Below, in pieces: positions 22,770-31,326 of a stretch of 34,772 bases of DNA (within the stretch, counting starts at the first letter, position 1; each line of letters starts with the position of its first letter). The notes under the pieces are model-generated. The model was not told where the DNA came from and made no database searches. It was given only the letters and a program-made list of their open reading frames with translations. The DNA is taken from NCBI GenBank assembly GCA_937896065.1, contig CALBLI010000048.1:1-34772 (forward strand). The letters are read 5' to 3'. Source of the stretch: an uncultured Caryophanales bacterium. GTDB taxonomy: Bacteria > Bacillota_I > Bacilli_A > RFN20 > CAG-288. The position numbers were made by a program, and so were the translations under genes.

Positions 22770-23477
22770 TTATATTTGATATTCTTTATTATTTTTAATT
22801 ATGCTTTCAAGCATTATTAAATCATCAATAGTTGTTACTTTAAATGAAATAGAAGGTATATTAACGATATCTGTTTTATAATTTCCTTCTAATTTAATAG
22901 CTTTAGAATAATCATCAGTTGCCTTGTCATCATATTTTTCATAACATTTTTTGATGACATCAAGTGAAAAAGCTTGTGGTGTTGATACTCGATAGCAATT
23001 ATCTCTATTTATGTATTCAAGTTTATCTTTCAAAATGATTGAGTCATAAATAGGAAAAGCTGATGTTATAAAATCATTTTTATTTATAGCATCTACAAGT
23101 TTATAAATAGTTTTTATGGAAATGATTGCTCTTGCACTATCATGGATAAAAATTTTATCATCATCATTTGCTTTATCAGTTAAATAGCTGATAGCATTTT
23201 TAACCGATTCATTTCGCGTCTTTCCACCATATATAAAAATAATATCTTTTGTATCAATTCTGTTATCTTGTAAATTTTTTTTAACCAACTCTTCATCACT
23301 TTTTGATATGACAAGGAGATATTTTTTAAAAGCATTGCTTTTTATAAAAGAAATAAGAGGATATAAAAATAATGGTTTATTTAAAATAAGATGAAACTGT
23401 TTCTTTTCATCAATGTCTTTTCTTAATCTATTACCATCACCTGCTAATAGCAAAACCAAATAATTATCTTTTTTCAT
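22770..23477 (-). CDS. ispD: 2-C-methyl-D-erythritol 4-phosphate cytidylyltransferase
   Basis: 235 residues from the ATG at 23477 (MKKDNYLVLLLAGDGNRLR), which matches the normal family N-terminus. Motifs: LLAGDGNRLR (nucleotide loop), GGKTRNESVKNA, IHDSARAIIS (HDxAR) and YRVSTPQAFSLD. It makes CDP-methylerythritol in the MEP isoprenoid pathway. Oddities: the loop reads AGDGNR rather than AGGxGxR, and no Shine-Dalgarno precedes any of the possible starts, so a longer form starting at ATG 23501 or TTG 23528 cannot be excluded. TarI of teichoic acid synthesis is a related alternative, but the HDSAR/STPQAF pattern favours IspD. Confidence 0.82.
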   Translation of the reverse strand: MKKDNYLVLLLAGDGNRLRKDIDEKKQFHLILNKPLFLYPLISFIKSNAFKKYLLVISKSDEELVKKNLQDNRIDTKDIIFIYGGKTRNESVKNAISYLTDKANDDDKIFIHDSARAIISIKTIYKLVDAINKNDFITSAFPIYDSIILKDKLEYINRDNCYRVSTPQAFSLDVIKKCYEKYDDKATDDYSKAIKLEGNYKTDIVNIPSISFKVTTIDDLIMLESIIKNNKEYQI

Positions 23478-23603
23478 ACATGTATCAATAAATTTTAACA
23501 TATCAGTGTCGAATTTAATAACTAGCAAATTAATAAGATGTTTACTTTTAAGTTATTATCTTATCATTTTAATGTTAAAATAATTATATCAATGAGGTGA
23601 TAT

Positions 23604-24164
23604 ATGAATAATTTAAATTTGATAACTCTTGCTTCTTTACCTACATGGGAACTTTTAGTAATCATTATCTTTTCTATGATTGGTCTTTATGTCATAGCAA
23701 TTTTAGTCATCTATTTTTTAATGAAAAGAGTTCAGAAAAAAGCATTCAGTGAACTAGATTCTTTAATTGTTTATGAAAAAGAGAGAATGCAATTTGTAAA
23801 TGATTTAGTAGCTGTTTTAGAAGCTTCTAATTACCATTTAAAAGATAATATAAAGGTTGTTGTTGATGAGCAAAATGATCTTTTAAGTTCTAAAAGAGTA
23901 GATATGTCTAAAGCTAAACAACAAACTGATTTCTTGCTCATCTATTTTCAAAAATTATTAAAAGAAAAAGGAATCAGAAAAAAAGAACCATTTGCTAAAT
24001 ATTATGAAGATATTAACAAATATCTATTTATCGATAGTGAAAGTGATAATTATCCATACAAAAAATATAATAATTTAGCTGCTAAATATAATTCATTTTT
24101 ATCTTTAGGATTATTTTCAATTCTTACTCATGGTAAAAATAATCCTCAAGCTCCAACATTATAA
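23604..24164 (+). CDS. LemA-like membrane protein
   Basis: 186 residues. One N-terminal transmembrane helix (ELLVIIIFSMIGLYVIAILVIYF, about 16-38), then a helical cytosolic-type domain with the coiled pattern of LemA proteins, ending KKYNNLAAKYNSFLSLGLFSILTHG, which recalls the LemA YN..v..YN motif. Similarity is weak overall, so call it LemA-related or unknown. Function in the family is not established. GAGGTGA precedes the ATG. The transaldolase-like gene follows after 17 nt and is probably co-transcribed. Confidence 0.6.
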   Translation: MNNLNLITLASLPTWELLVIIIFSMIGLYVIAILVIYFLMKRVQKKAFSELDSLIVYEKERMQFVNDLVAVLEASNYHLKDNIKVVVDEQNDLLSSKRVDMSKAKQQTDFLLIYFQKLLKEKGIRKKEPFAKYYEDINKYLFIDSESDNYPYKKYNNLAAKYNSFLSLGLFSILTHGKNNPQAPTL

Positions 24165-24181
24165 TAAAGGAGGAAACTATT

Positions 24182-24829
24182 ATGCAGTTATTTATCGATA
24201 GTGCCAACATATCAGAGATTAAAGAAGTATCAAATTTAGGATTGATAAAAGGTGTTACAACAAATCCAACACTGATCAGTAAAACTAATAGTTCTATTGA
24301 TGAAACTATCAGAAATATTTCTTCAATTGTTGACGGGCCTATTTCAATTGAAGTCACTAAAGATACTTATAATGAGATGCTTGAACAAGCCTTAAATTTT
24401 TATAAAATCAATCCACGAAATATCGTAATCAAAGTTCCTATGACCTATGATGGATTAAAACTATGCCGTGAATTATCAAATCAAGGAATCAAAACAAATA
24501 TAACTTTATGTTTTTCAGTATCACAAGCACTTCTTGCAATGGAAAGTAAAGCAACCTATGTCTCTTTATTTATTGGTCGACTTTTAGATGATAATCAAGA
24601 TGCATTTGAAATATTAAATAACATCGTTAAGATTAAGCATATTTATAATTTCCAAACTGAAATAATTTCAGCCTCAATTAGAAATGTTAAGCAAGTTGAA
24701 AAATGTGCTCAGTATGCTTCAGATATTGTAACTATTCCATACCAAGTTTTAAAAGATATGATCACTAATTCTTTAACAGACAAAGGCATTATAAAATTCA
24801 AAGAAGACGCTCTTAAAATAGTTAAATAA
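24182..24829 (+). CDS. Transaldolase/fructose-6-phosphate aldolase family protein
   Basis: 215 residues, the length of the short FSA/TalC type. MQLFIDSANISEIKEV, GVTTNPTLI, IVIKVPMTYDGL with the Schiff-base Lys84 (Lys85 in E. coli FSA), TLCFSVSQALLA, SLFIGRLLDD and ISASIRN are all typical. Both transaldolases and fructose-6-phosphate aldolases occur in this group and cannot be told apart by eye. A transaldolase would belong to the pentose phosphate pathway. Strong AAAGGAGG upstream. It ends 2 nt from the convergent CysQ-like gene without a visible terminator. Confidence 0.92.
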   Translation: MQLFIDSANISEIKEVSNLGLIKGVTTNPTLISKTNSSIDETIRNISSIVDGPISIEVTKDTYNEMLEQALNFYKINPRNIVIKVPMTYDGLKLCRELSNQGIKTNITLCFSVSQALLAMESKATYVSLFIGRLLDDNQDAFEILNNIVKIKHIYNFQTEIISASIRNVKQVEKCAQYASDIVTIPYQVLKDMITNSLTDKGIIKFKEDALKIVK

Positions 24830-24830
24830 T

Positions 24831-25619
24831 TTATTTAATCAAATCTATATTTTCTTTAATATTGAACATGCAATATCCATCATGATTATAAACATCTTCT
24901 TTATTATATTTAAAAGATTTTAAGTTTGTATCAACAAAATATCCACCAGCTTCTTTAACAATCAAATCACATGCACATGTATCCCATTCTTTAGTCATTG
25001 AAGTGTATCTTATTGATACATCGGCTTTTTGGCTTGCAATATAATAAGCTTTTGTTGAAGCACCAGCTTTGATAATATCTTTTATTCTACTTCTATTTTT
25101 ATCATAAACTTCTTTTTCTTTGCTACTTGTATGCGTCATACTTTCAACTAGAATCAAATCGTCTCTTTTTTTAGAGCAATATAGCCTTCTAATTTTATTT
25201 TCATTCACCTCATAGCATCCTTTATCTTTAATTGCATAACAATATGAATTTAAAGCAGGTAAACCGATAAATGAAATGATGGGATCACCTTTATACACTA
25301 AAGCAAGATTGACTGAAAATGAACCATCTCTATTTACAAAATCACTTGTACCATCGAGTGGATCTAAAATAAAGACATATTCTGAATTGAGTCTTTTTTT
25401 ATCATCTATATCTTCTTCAGATAAAAAAGCAATATCGCTAAAAATATCGAGTTTACTATGAATTATTCTATTGGAATTAAAATCAGCAGTCGTGACTGGC
25501 GAATCATCTTTTTTTATATCAACTTTATATTCTTTATTCTCATATAATCTCATGATTTCTTTGCCAGCTTCTATGATGGCTTCTTGCATTTTCTTAAATA
25601 CTAATTGTAAATCTAACAT
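24831..25619 (-). CDS. Inositol monophosphatase superfamily, CysQ-like 3'(2'),5'-bisphosphate nucleotidase
   Basis: 262 residues. Metal-binding motifs of the lithium-sensitive phosphatase family: SPVTTAD (41-46 region), LSEED (66-70), DPLDGTSDFVN (86-96) and EWDTCACDLIVKEAGG (211-226). The close matches to CysQ suggest hydrolysis of 3'-phosphoadenosine 5'-phosphate to AMP; inositol-1-phosphatase is an alternative. One base separates it from the NrnA-like gene upstream, which may also degrade pAp, so the pair may form a pAp/nanoRNA recycling operon. Confidence 0.88.
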   Translation of the reverse strand: MLDLQLVFKKMQEAIIEAGKEIMRLYENKEYKVDIKKDDSPVTTADFNSNRIIHSKLDIFSDIAFLSEEDIDDKKRLNSEYVFILDPLDGTSDFVNRDGSFSVNLALVYKGDPIISFIGLPALNSYCYAIKDKGCYEVNENKIRRLYCSKKRDDLILVESMTHTSSKEKEVYDKNRSRIKDIIKAGASTKAYYIASQKADVSIRYTSMTKEWDTCACDLIVKEAGGYFVDTNLKSFKYNKEDVYNHDGYCMFNIKENIDLIK

Positions 25620-25620
25620 C

Positions 25621-26553
25621 TTATACTATCTCACTTTCATTTAGTTCATTTAATACATCTTGTACTTTTGAAAAATCTTCTAATTTGCATCCACTTGCAA
25701 ATAGGTGTCCACCACCATTAAATTTTAAAGCTACTTTCTGAACATTTCTTTTATTGCTTCTCAGTTCAACTTTAATTGAATTATCATCTTGTTGAATAAA
25801 ATATGCCCAGATAGAATGATCATCAATTGCTGAAAGCAAATTGACAGTCCCATTGACTGTTTCCTTATCAAAATGATATTCTTCATTATCTTTTAATGAG
25901 AAACATAAATAAGTGACATCTTTATCAAATTTAAAATGTGAATAGACATAGCTACGCCATCTGAGTTCTTCTGATGTTTGCTTATATAACTGCAAATATA
26001 TTTCATTTGGTCTAGCACCAAATTCAACTAATTTGCTAGCAAGAGATAATGTTTTATATGAAGAATCAAATTGAAAACGCCCACTATCAGTTGTAAGACC
26101 TAAATAAAAGTAATGGGCAGTTTTACTATCAATATTTTGATAGTGCCTTAATAAAAAATCAGCAAGAAGCAAAGTGCATGAAATAAAAGAAGTATCTCTT
26201 AATGTTAAAATATTGTTTTCTTTACTTAAGATATGGTGATCAAAACAGATCATATTTTTATTATTAACAACTCTTTGATCTTCAATTCTATCTATATCAG
26301 AAACATCAACTACAATAATCAATGATTTATCGATAATATCTTGAGTGATATCATCAACTTCTTCAACTAGACTACTAATATATTTAGGGCTAGTTGATGT
26401 TGAATATATCTTCTTACTTGGATATTGTAATCTTAAAAAGTTTCTAAGGCCATATGAAGAAGAAATTGAATCTCCATCTGGATTTTTATGTGCAATTATA
26501 ACAATTGAGTCATTCTCTTCTATTTTCTTAATCAGTTCATTTTCAACATCCAT
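25621..26553 (-). CDS. nrnA: DHH/DHHA1 phosphoesterase, NrnA-like oligoribonuclease/pAp phosphatase
   Basis: 310 residues, the NrnA size. AHKNPDGDSISS (DxD at 26-28), VVDVSDIDRI, FDHH (104-107), GLTTDSGRFQF, and DHHA1 domain end FNGGGHLFASGC (GGGH 280-283). NrnA degrades short RNAs from the 5' end and dephosphorylates pAp; c-di-NMP-linked activity is an alternative for this superfamily. The ATG follows AATAGGAGAAC. The gene starts just after the rpoE terminator and is coupled to the CysQ-like gene. Confidence 0.9.
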   Translation of the reverse strand: MDVENELIKKIEENDSIVIIAHKNPDGDSISSSYGLRNFLRLQYPSKKIYSTSTSPKYISSLVEEVDDITQDIIDKSLIIVVDVSDIDRIEDQRVVNNKNMICFDHHILSKENNILTLRDTSFISCTLLLADFLLRHYQNIDSKTAHYFYLGLTTDSGRFQFDSSYKTLSLASKLVEFGARPNEIYLQLYKQTSEELRWRSYVYSHFKFDKDVTYLCFSLKDNEEYHFDKETVNGTVNLLSAIDDHSIWAYFIQQDDNSIKVELRSNKRNVQKVALKFNGGGHLFASGCKLEDFSKVQDVLNELNESEIV

Positions 26554-26572
26554 ATTTGTTCTCCTATTAATT

Positions 26573-26602
26573 AAAAATTGCCTAGAATCTTTTTCTAGGC
26601 AA
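26573..26602 (-). terminator. Terminator of rpoE
   Basis: 10-bp stem TTGCCTAGAA/TTCTAGGCAA (26578-26587, 26593-26602), 5-nt loop, then TTTTT on the minus strand. Confidence 0.9.
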
Positions 26603-26621
26603 ATAGTTAAAAGCTGATTGA

Positions 26622-27068
26622 TTAGTTATTTTCATCAATATCTTCACTACTAGTATCGATATTGTAATCAGCACTTGTGACTTTATCATCACCATCATCG
26701 TCATCATCATTTTCAAATTCTTCTTTGATGGCACTATTATCTTCATCAATGATTTCACTTTCTGGAATATCATCAATATCATCATCACTTGTAACATTAA
26801 CTTTATGAATATCTTCAAATTTTTCATATTCTTTAAGTGACCAGTTGTTGTTTTCTTTTTGAAAGAAGCGGCCATCAACTGTTAAAGCTGTATAAAAACT
26901 TGATGCCATTTTTAATAATTGATTTTGATCAGTTATACCCTTTTCTTCACCAACTTTTAAAAGAAGCTCAGTAAAAGGCACTTTGACAGTGTTCTTTTTC
27001 TTTTTTGATTTATAATATGCTTTCATTACATTGTAAGCACAATCTACTAATGAAATTTCATTTTCCAT
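26622..27068 (-). CDS. rpoE: DNA-directed RNA polymerase delta subunit
   Basis: 148 residues from the ATG at 27068, chosen for AGGAGA about 6 nt upstream. Folded N-terminal HARE-HTH domain (SLVDCAYNVMKAYYKSK...LKMASSFYTALTVDGRFFQKENNNWSL, about 5-82) and a disordered, strongly acidic C-terminal tail (DDIDDIPESEIIDEDNS, ENDDDDDGDDK). This two-part design is specific for delta, which helps polymerase recycling and promoter selectivity in Firmicutes. TATAAT lies at 27105-27100; divergent from the thiamine transporter gene. Confidence 0.94.
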   Translation of the reverse strand: MENEISLVDCAYNVMKAYYKSKKKKNTVKVPFTELLLKVGEEKGITDQNQLLKMASSFYTALTVDGRFFQKENNNWSLKEYEKFEDIHKVNVTSDDDIDDIPESEIIDEDNSAIKEEFENDDDDDGDDKVTSADYNIDTSSEDIDENN

Positions 27069-27164
27069 ATTTCTTCTCCTGTTTGTATTCAACCTTATAA
27101 TTATACTAAATAAATATAAATTTATCTACATTGTATTGCTATTAATTGGTTATTTTTATTTAAT

Positions 27165-27193
27165 TTAACATCATCGTGCAGTTAGAGTATAAT
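27165..27193 (+). promoter_or_regulatory. Promoter of the TPP riboswitch transcript
   Basis: TTAACA (27165-27170), 17-nt spacer, TATAAT (27188-27193). The +1 lies at the foot of the riboswitch P1 helix. Confidence 0.85.
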
Positions 27194-27200
27194 AGAGATG

Positions 27201-27279
27201 TTTACAGCGGAACTTATTGTTGAGAAGATTAAAATCTGACGCTTTGAACCTGTTAGTTAATACTAGCGTAGGGAGTAAA
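27201..27279 (+). ncRNA. TPP (thiamine pyrophosphate) riboswitch
   Basis: The THI-element core is present in order: AGCGGAAC, TTGAGA, an optional P3 hairpin AGATTAAAATCT, GACGCTTTGAACCTG and ACTAGCGTAGGGAG. P1 pairs TTTAC (27201-27205) with GTAAA (27275-27279). TPP binding would lower expression of the transporter gene at 27328. The expression platform (27280-27320) has no clear terminator, so control is probably at translation, but I could not find a convincing SD-sequestering pairing. Confidence 0.94.
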
Positions 27280-27327
27280 TATCATCATTTATTTTCTCTT
27301 TTATGTTAGTTACATGGAGGAAATAAT

Positions 27328-28293
27328 ATGAAAAGCTATCGTAAAAGTATTTATCAAATATCACTATCTGCTTTATTTTTAGCTCTTAGTGTTATATTTG
27401 CTGCTATATCAAAATATGTGATTCCTTTGCTTCACTTTCCAAATGGTGGAAGCATATCTTTGGTGATGATGTTTTTAGCACTTGCTAATTTAACTCTTGG
27501 CCCATTGTATGGTTTATTTGTATCAGTGACTTTTGCTTTAATCAATCTTGTTTTTGATGGTGGATTTTCTTATAATTTCATGTCATTAATTCTTGATTAC
27601 TTTTTAGCTTTTTCAACTTCTATCATTTGCTCTTTATTTAGAAAACAATATTATCAAAATAAAGCATCATCTCTTTTCTATTCAATGATCTTATTTGGAC
27701 TACTTAGATTTATATGTCATTTCTTTTCTGGCGTTCTTATAAGTTGGACAGGTGATGTAAGTCAGCTCAAACCTGATTTTCAAATTGCTAATGTCATCTA
27801 TTCACTCTGTTACAATATCTCTTACCTTTTACCTTCAACCATCATCTCAACTATTGCATTACTTTCTATATCCAAAGCTTTATTTACATTAAACAATTCT
27901 AAAATGATGAAGACACTTTGCCCATATAATGAAGAAGAACTTGAAACAAATAGTGAGCATTATCTTCTATATGAAAACATATTAACATTTTTATACATCA
28001 TATTATTAATTGCTTCTATATTAGGAAGCATACCTATGATAAATGAAAACACTGGCATCAGTTTTAATATGTACTATCTAGGATATATCAGTCTAATAAC
28101 TATTATTATTTTTGATAGCATTACAATCTATAGAATAGTCAAATATAAAAATAAAATAGTTCCTATTTTTAACAAATTAAAAACAATAAAAAATATTGAT
28201 ACAATCTACTTGTTATCATCATTAGTTATTATCGCTGTTTCTATTTTAAGCATTGTTTCATTTTATACATATGGCTATAATACATATCATTAA
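27328..28293 (+). CDS. thiT: ThiT-like thiamine transporter S component with a C-terminal membrane extension
   Basis: 321 residues; ECF S components of the ThiT family are usually about 180-200. Residues 1-195 match the family: six helices, HFPNGGSISLVMMFLALANLTLGPLYGLF, GGFSYNFMSLILDYFLAFS and GVLISWTG. After residue 200 comes an unexpected acidic linker (CPYNEEELETNSEHYLLYENI) and three more membrane segments (TFLYIILLIASILGSI, YYLGYISLITIIIFDSITIY, YLLSSLVIIAVSILSIVSF). Regulation by the TPP riboswitch upstream supports thiamine uptake. The energising EcfAAT module is not in the window. Ribosome binding site TGGAGG lies at 27314-27319. Confidence 0.9.
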   Translation: MKSYRKSIYQISLSALFLALSVIFAAISKYVIPLLHFPNGGSISLVMMFLALANLTLGPLYGLFVSVTFALINLVFDGGFSYNFMSLILDYFLAFSTSIICSLFRKQYYQNKASSLFYSMILFGLLRFICHFFSGVLISWTGDVSQLKPDFQIANVIYSLCYNISYLLPSTIISTIALLSISKALFTLNNSKMMKTLCPYNEEELETNSEHYLLYENILTFLYIILLIASILGSIPMINENTGISFNMYYLGYISLITIIIFDSITIYRIVKYKNKIVPIFNKLKTIKNIDTIYLLSSLVIIAVSILSIVSFYTYGYNTYH

Positions 28294-28320
28294 ATTGCTT
28301 TCATATTTTTAATAATAAAG

Positions 28321-28326
28321 TATAAT
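28321..28326 (+). promoter_or_regulatory. -10 box giving a probable leaderless transcript
   Basis: TATAAT followed by exactly 6 nt and the ATG at 28333; no ribosome binding site. The -35 is weak (CTTTCA at 28298, or TTGCTT at 28295 with a long spacer). Confidence 0.5.
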
Positions 28327-28332
28327 TATTGA

Positions 28333-29085
28333 ATGAAAAATTTAAACGATTTACTTATTAATATTACTACTTTGTATAAACAAAAAGTATTTGGAAAATT
28401 TTTACAAGAAATAGGTAAAAATGATTTCTTTTCATATTCAAAAAACACTTATTTTATTTTAAATGATGAAAGTCAATTGATTATTTTATATTCAACATAC
28501 TTATCAATAAAATATATTTATAAAGACGTTGATTTAACTGTTTTAAATTTTTTAAATGAAAGCAATTTAAACATAAATTGCTTCAATGATAAAAATATTA
28601 AATTCATAAAAATGAATAAAAAGGAATCTGATTTTAAAAATATATTAGAATTTTTAAAATTTAAAAAACTTAACATTAAAAATTTATCTTTCATATTGCC
28701 AGATATTTTTGATGAAGAAATAACATATATCATGTATAAAATTTTACATAAAGGTAAATTAGAAGCTTTAAAACCTATTGAAAGACATGCACGTTATTTT
28801 ATTTTTAGACCTGCACTTCTTTTAAAAAAGCGAGATTTAACTTCAATCTGCCATAAATATGATTTAAAAGAAGAACTATTCAGTTCATTCACTTTTAAAG
28901 ATATGAATAAAGAAGAATTATTTGATGTTGATAAATTAATAAACAAGATAAAAGAAAGTCAAAATCAAGCTGATAGCAATATCTACGATGCAGTAAATAA
29001 TGTCATCCTTGATAAAGTTATTTCATATAAAAAGAATGGAAAATTCCATTCTTTTGAAGATATATATAAGAGTTTAAAAAAATAA
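28333..29085 (+). CDS. TtcA-like PP-loop family protein with degenerate ATP site
   Basis: 250 residues. The second half follows the tRNA 2-thiocytidine synthetase (TtcA) pattern: DEEITYIMYKILHKGKLEALKP (about 127-148) and RHARYFIFRPALLLKKRDLTSIC (151-173). In TtcA these positions hold the HHxDD segment and the IRPLxxxxEKDI motif. The PP-loop SGGKDS has been replaced by ILNDESQLIILY (42-53), the HHxDD motif is lost, and there are no CxxC cysteines for an Fe-S cluster. It is thus probably not an active tRNA thiolase and may bind RNA or act as a partner. Very Lys/Asn/Ile-rich. It ends 2 nt from a convergent gene. Family assignment is by recollection of motifs. Confidence 0.65.
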   Translation: MKNLNDLLINITTLYKQKVFGKFLQEIGKNDFFSYSKNTYFILNDESQLIILYSTYLSIKYIYKDVDLTVLNFLNESNLNINCFNDKNIKFIKMNKKESDFKNILEFLKFKKLNIKNLSFILPDIFDEEITYIMYKILHKGKLEALKPIERHARYFIFRPALLLKKRDLTSICHKYDLKEELFSSFTFKDMNKEELFDVDKLINKIKESQNQADSNIYDAVNNVILDKVISYKKNGKFHSFEDIYKSLKK

Positions 29086-29087
29086 TT

Positions 29088-31175
29088 TTATATATTATTG
29101 TTATATATTTTGTTATGAATTTCAGTACCATTATTTTTCAAATCAACAAGGCCAGTTGAATCACTTGTCATATATCCTGAGCCAAGTTGTGTGAAAGTAT
29201 ATACGTGATCAAATGTTTCAGCATATCCATTTTCAAGATGGCCGACTCTAACTTCATAACTGGTTATATTGTCTCCATCTTTAATAAAACGAATAGCGGT
29301 TATTCTTCTTAAGGAAGTTGTATCTCTTTCTGATGGCAAAACAAATTGATTGTAAACTTCATCATTATAGGAAATAATATAACTTTTACCTTCAATATTC
29401 ATACTTGAATTGAAAGTATATTTAAGATTTGTTGATTTATAGAAAGAATCAGAGCTGCTTACTAATTTGAAGTTAGCACTAATTTTTCCACTCATGACTG
29501 CTGAATCTGAAAACTTTAAGGCATTAACATCTCGTGTTACACCTTCTTTATCTAAACCATTTCTATAATATGGTAATGTAAAAGAATACACACCTTGACG
29601 ATTATTTGGTGCCATATAACCAACTATTGATTCTTTGCCATCTTTGATATATCTTTTCTTAGATTCAACAATAGCATTACTATTTTCAGCTTTTATATAT
29701 CCATCTGGATAATAGGTGTAGATATAGAATTGATTGAAAAAAGTTTTAATATTGTACTTGGTGCTATTAACAGTTACTTCCTCATTTCTAATTCCACCTA
29801 GGCCGCTTAGTTTTTCTAAGTCAGCATTTGCTTGACTAGCAAATGTCTTAGAATAACTATCAGCAAAATAAGCTATCTCAGTGCTTTGAGATGTTTTTTC
29901 AATATTAGATAATCTTCCATAATGTGTTTCACTGCCTTTGACTATTTCAACAAAAATAGCTTCATCACTGATAATTGTAATTTTAGTGGTGATGCTTTTA
30001 GCAATTTCAAAATAAGGGAAGTTGTCATTGACTCTGATTCCAACTAAATCATTATAAGTGGCTGGACTTGTCATTTTAAGCAATGCTGCTGAAACCATAG
30101 CTTCATTAACATCGGTTAGATTTTTAATTGTATAAACATTATTATTTTCTTCACTAGTCAATTTAGAAAACCATTTAGAATTTAATGCCTTAAATCCAAA
30201 TATATCACCAGATTGATTTAAATTAGAAGTGTTGACTCCTTGGAAATTATTTTTATTTAAAACACCATAATCAGTACAAACTCGTGAAATAGTTGTATTA
30301 AAGGCAGTTCTTTCATTGATATTTTTCTCATTTTTAGAATCAATATAATAAGCTGTATTATTGCTATCTGTATGGTAGGTGATTCCAAACCTAGGAATAT
30401 TATTTTTTGAAAAAACAGCTAAACCTTGTGAATCGGTTTGTGAAATTGATTTAGAAGTTGCTTTTAAAACGGATTCAACCTGTTCTTGCCCTTCTTTTAA
30501 AGTGAAACCAGTATATGTGTAATTATCATAATCAATTATTTTACTCATCACATTTTCTAAAGTATAACCTGAGCTGATAATTATTTCACAACTAGCAGTT
30601 TTAGTTGGATTTAAGGCACTTGTAGCGGTGATTTTAATCTTACCAGCTTTGATTGCTTTAAAAGTTAAAGATGTAGAGCTTTCATTAACTTTGACAACGC
30701 AGTTATTATCTTCAACTGCAAAAGTTACACCTTGACTTATAAGCTCATCAGCTAAATGAGCAGTGACTGTAAAAACTTCATTTAATCCGACTTCAGCATC
30801 ATAATCTAAATAAATAGATTCAGTATCTACTTTATATCTTGCAACAACTGTCACATCACTATTTACTGTTGAGATTGAAGTCAATTGACCATCACTTGTT
30901 TCATTTCCTAAAAACCAGCCTAAGAAAATATGATTATCTTTACTAGGTGAAGGAAGTTTACCCAACACTTCGCCAGCTTCGACTTCTCTTACGTAATTAT
31001 CTCCTTCTTTTTGATAATTATCGCCTATATATGATGGCATTTTACCACCTACAGTATCAAAAGTTATTTTATATTTAGAAACAACGCTATCAGATATTTT
31101 ATTCTTAGCACATGAAGAAAGTGCGACTGTTGAAATTAGTAACATAGATGGAATAACAAATTTTTTCTTTTTCAT
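29088..31175 (-). CDS. Large surface lipoprotein with InlB-type repeat and Ig-like domain
   Basis: 695 residues. Lipoprotein signal MKKKKFVIPSMLLISTVALSSC (lipobox LSSC). Residues about 34-115 form one InlB/Listeria-Bacteroides-type repeat (YKITFDTVGGKMPSY...HIFLGWFLGNETSDG...VTVVARYK). Residues about 118-200 resemble a bacterial Ig-like Big2 domain (EVFTVTAHLADELISQGVTF...IKITATSALNPTKTASCEI). The remaining about 490 residues, beta-rich with many Ser/Thr/Asn, match no family I know. Anchored outside the membrane by inference; ligand or role unknown. A GGGGG element precedes the ATG by about 9 nt. Confidence 0.85.
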   Translation of the reverse strand: MKKKKFVIPSMLLISTVALSSCAKNKISDSVVSKYKITFDTVGGKMPSYIGDNYQKEGDNYVREVEAGEVLGKLPSPSKDNHIFLGWFLGNETSDGQLTSISTVNSDVTVVARYKVDTESIYLDYDAEVGLNEVFTVTAHLADELISQGVTFAVEDNNCVVKVNESSTSLTFKAIKAGKIKITATSALNPTKTASCEIIISSGYTLENVMSKIIDYDNYTYTGFTLKEGQEQVESVLKATSKSISQTDSQGLAVFSKNNIPRFGITYHTDSNNTAYYIDSKNEKNINERTAFNTTISRVCTDYGVLNKNNFQGVNTSNLNQSGDIFGFKALNSKWFSKLTSEENNNVYTIKNLTDVNEAMVSAALLKMTSPATYNDLVGIRVNDNFPYFEIAKSITTKITIISDEAIFVEIVKGSETHYGRLSNIEKTSQSTEIAYFADSYSKTFASQANADLEKLSGLGGIRNEEVTVNSTKYNIKTFFNQFYIYTYYPDGYIKAENSNAIVESKKRYIKDGKESIVGYMAPNNRQGVYSFTLPYYRNGLDKEGVTRDVNALKFSDSAVMSGKISANFKLVSSSDSFYKSTNLKYTFNSSMNIEGKSYIISYNDEVYNQFVLPSERDTTSLRRITAIRFIKDGDNITSYEVRVGHLENGYAETFDHVYTFTQLGSGYMTSDSTGLVDLKNNGTEIHNKIYNNNI

Positions 31176-31294
31176 AATAGGCCCCCATTACAAACGTTTA
31201 ATTATATCATTAATAATTAAAAAATAGTTAATTAGAATATGAAATCTTTATATAGTAATATAATATTAAGATTCTGCACATATAAATTATGTGT

Positions 31295-31300
31295 TAAAAT
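31295..31300 (+). promoter_or_regulatory. Possible -10 box of dut
   Basis: TAAAAT preceded by TGT (extended -10). TGAGG at 31313-31317 is the ribosome binding site. -35 not evident. Confidence 0.4.
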
Positions 31301-31326
31301 TATCTGTATTTATTGAGGTTTAATTT

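Noticed and set aside
26582..26878. Met/Lys-rich 98-codon frame overlapping rpoE
   Set aside because: Out-of-frame shadow of the acidic tail codons of the delta subunit; the rpoE frame has the domain and ribosome binding site.
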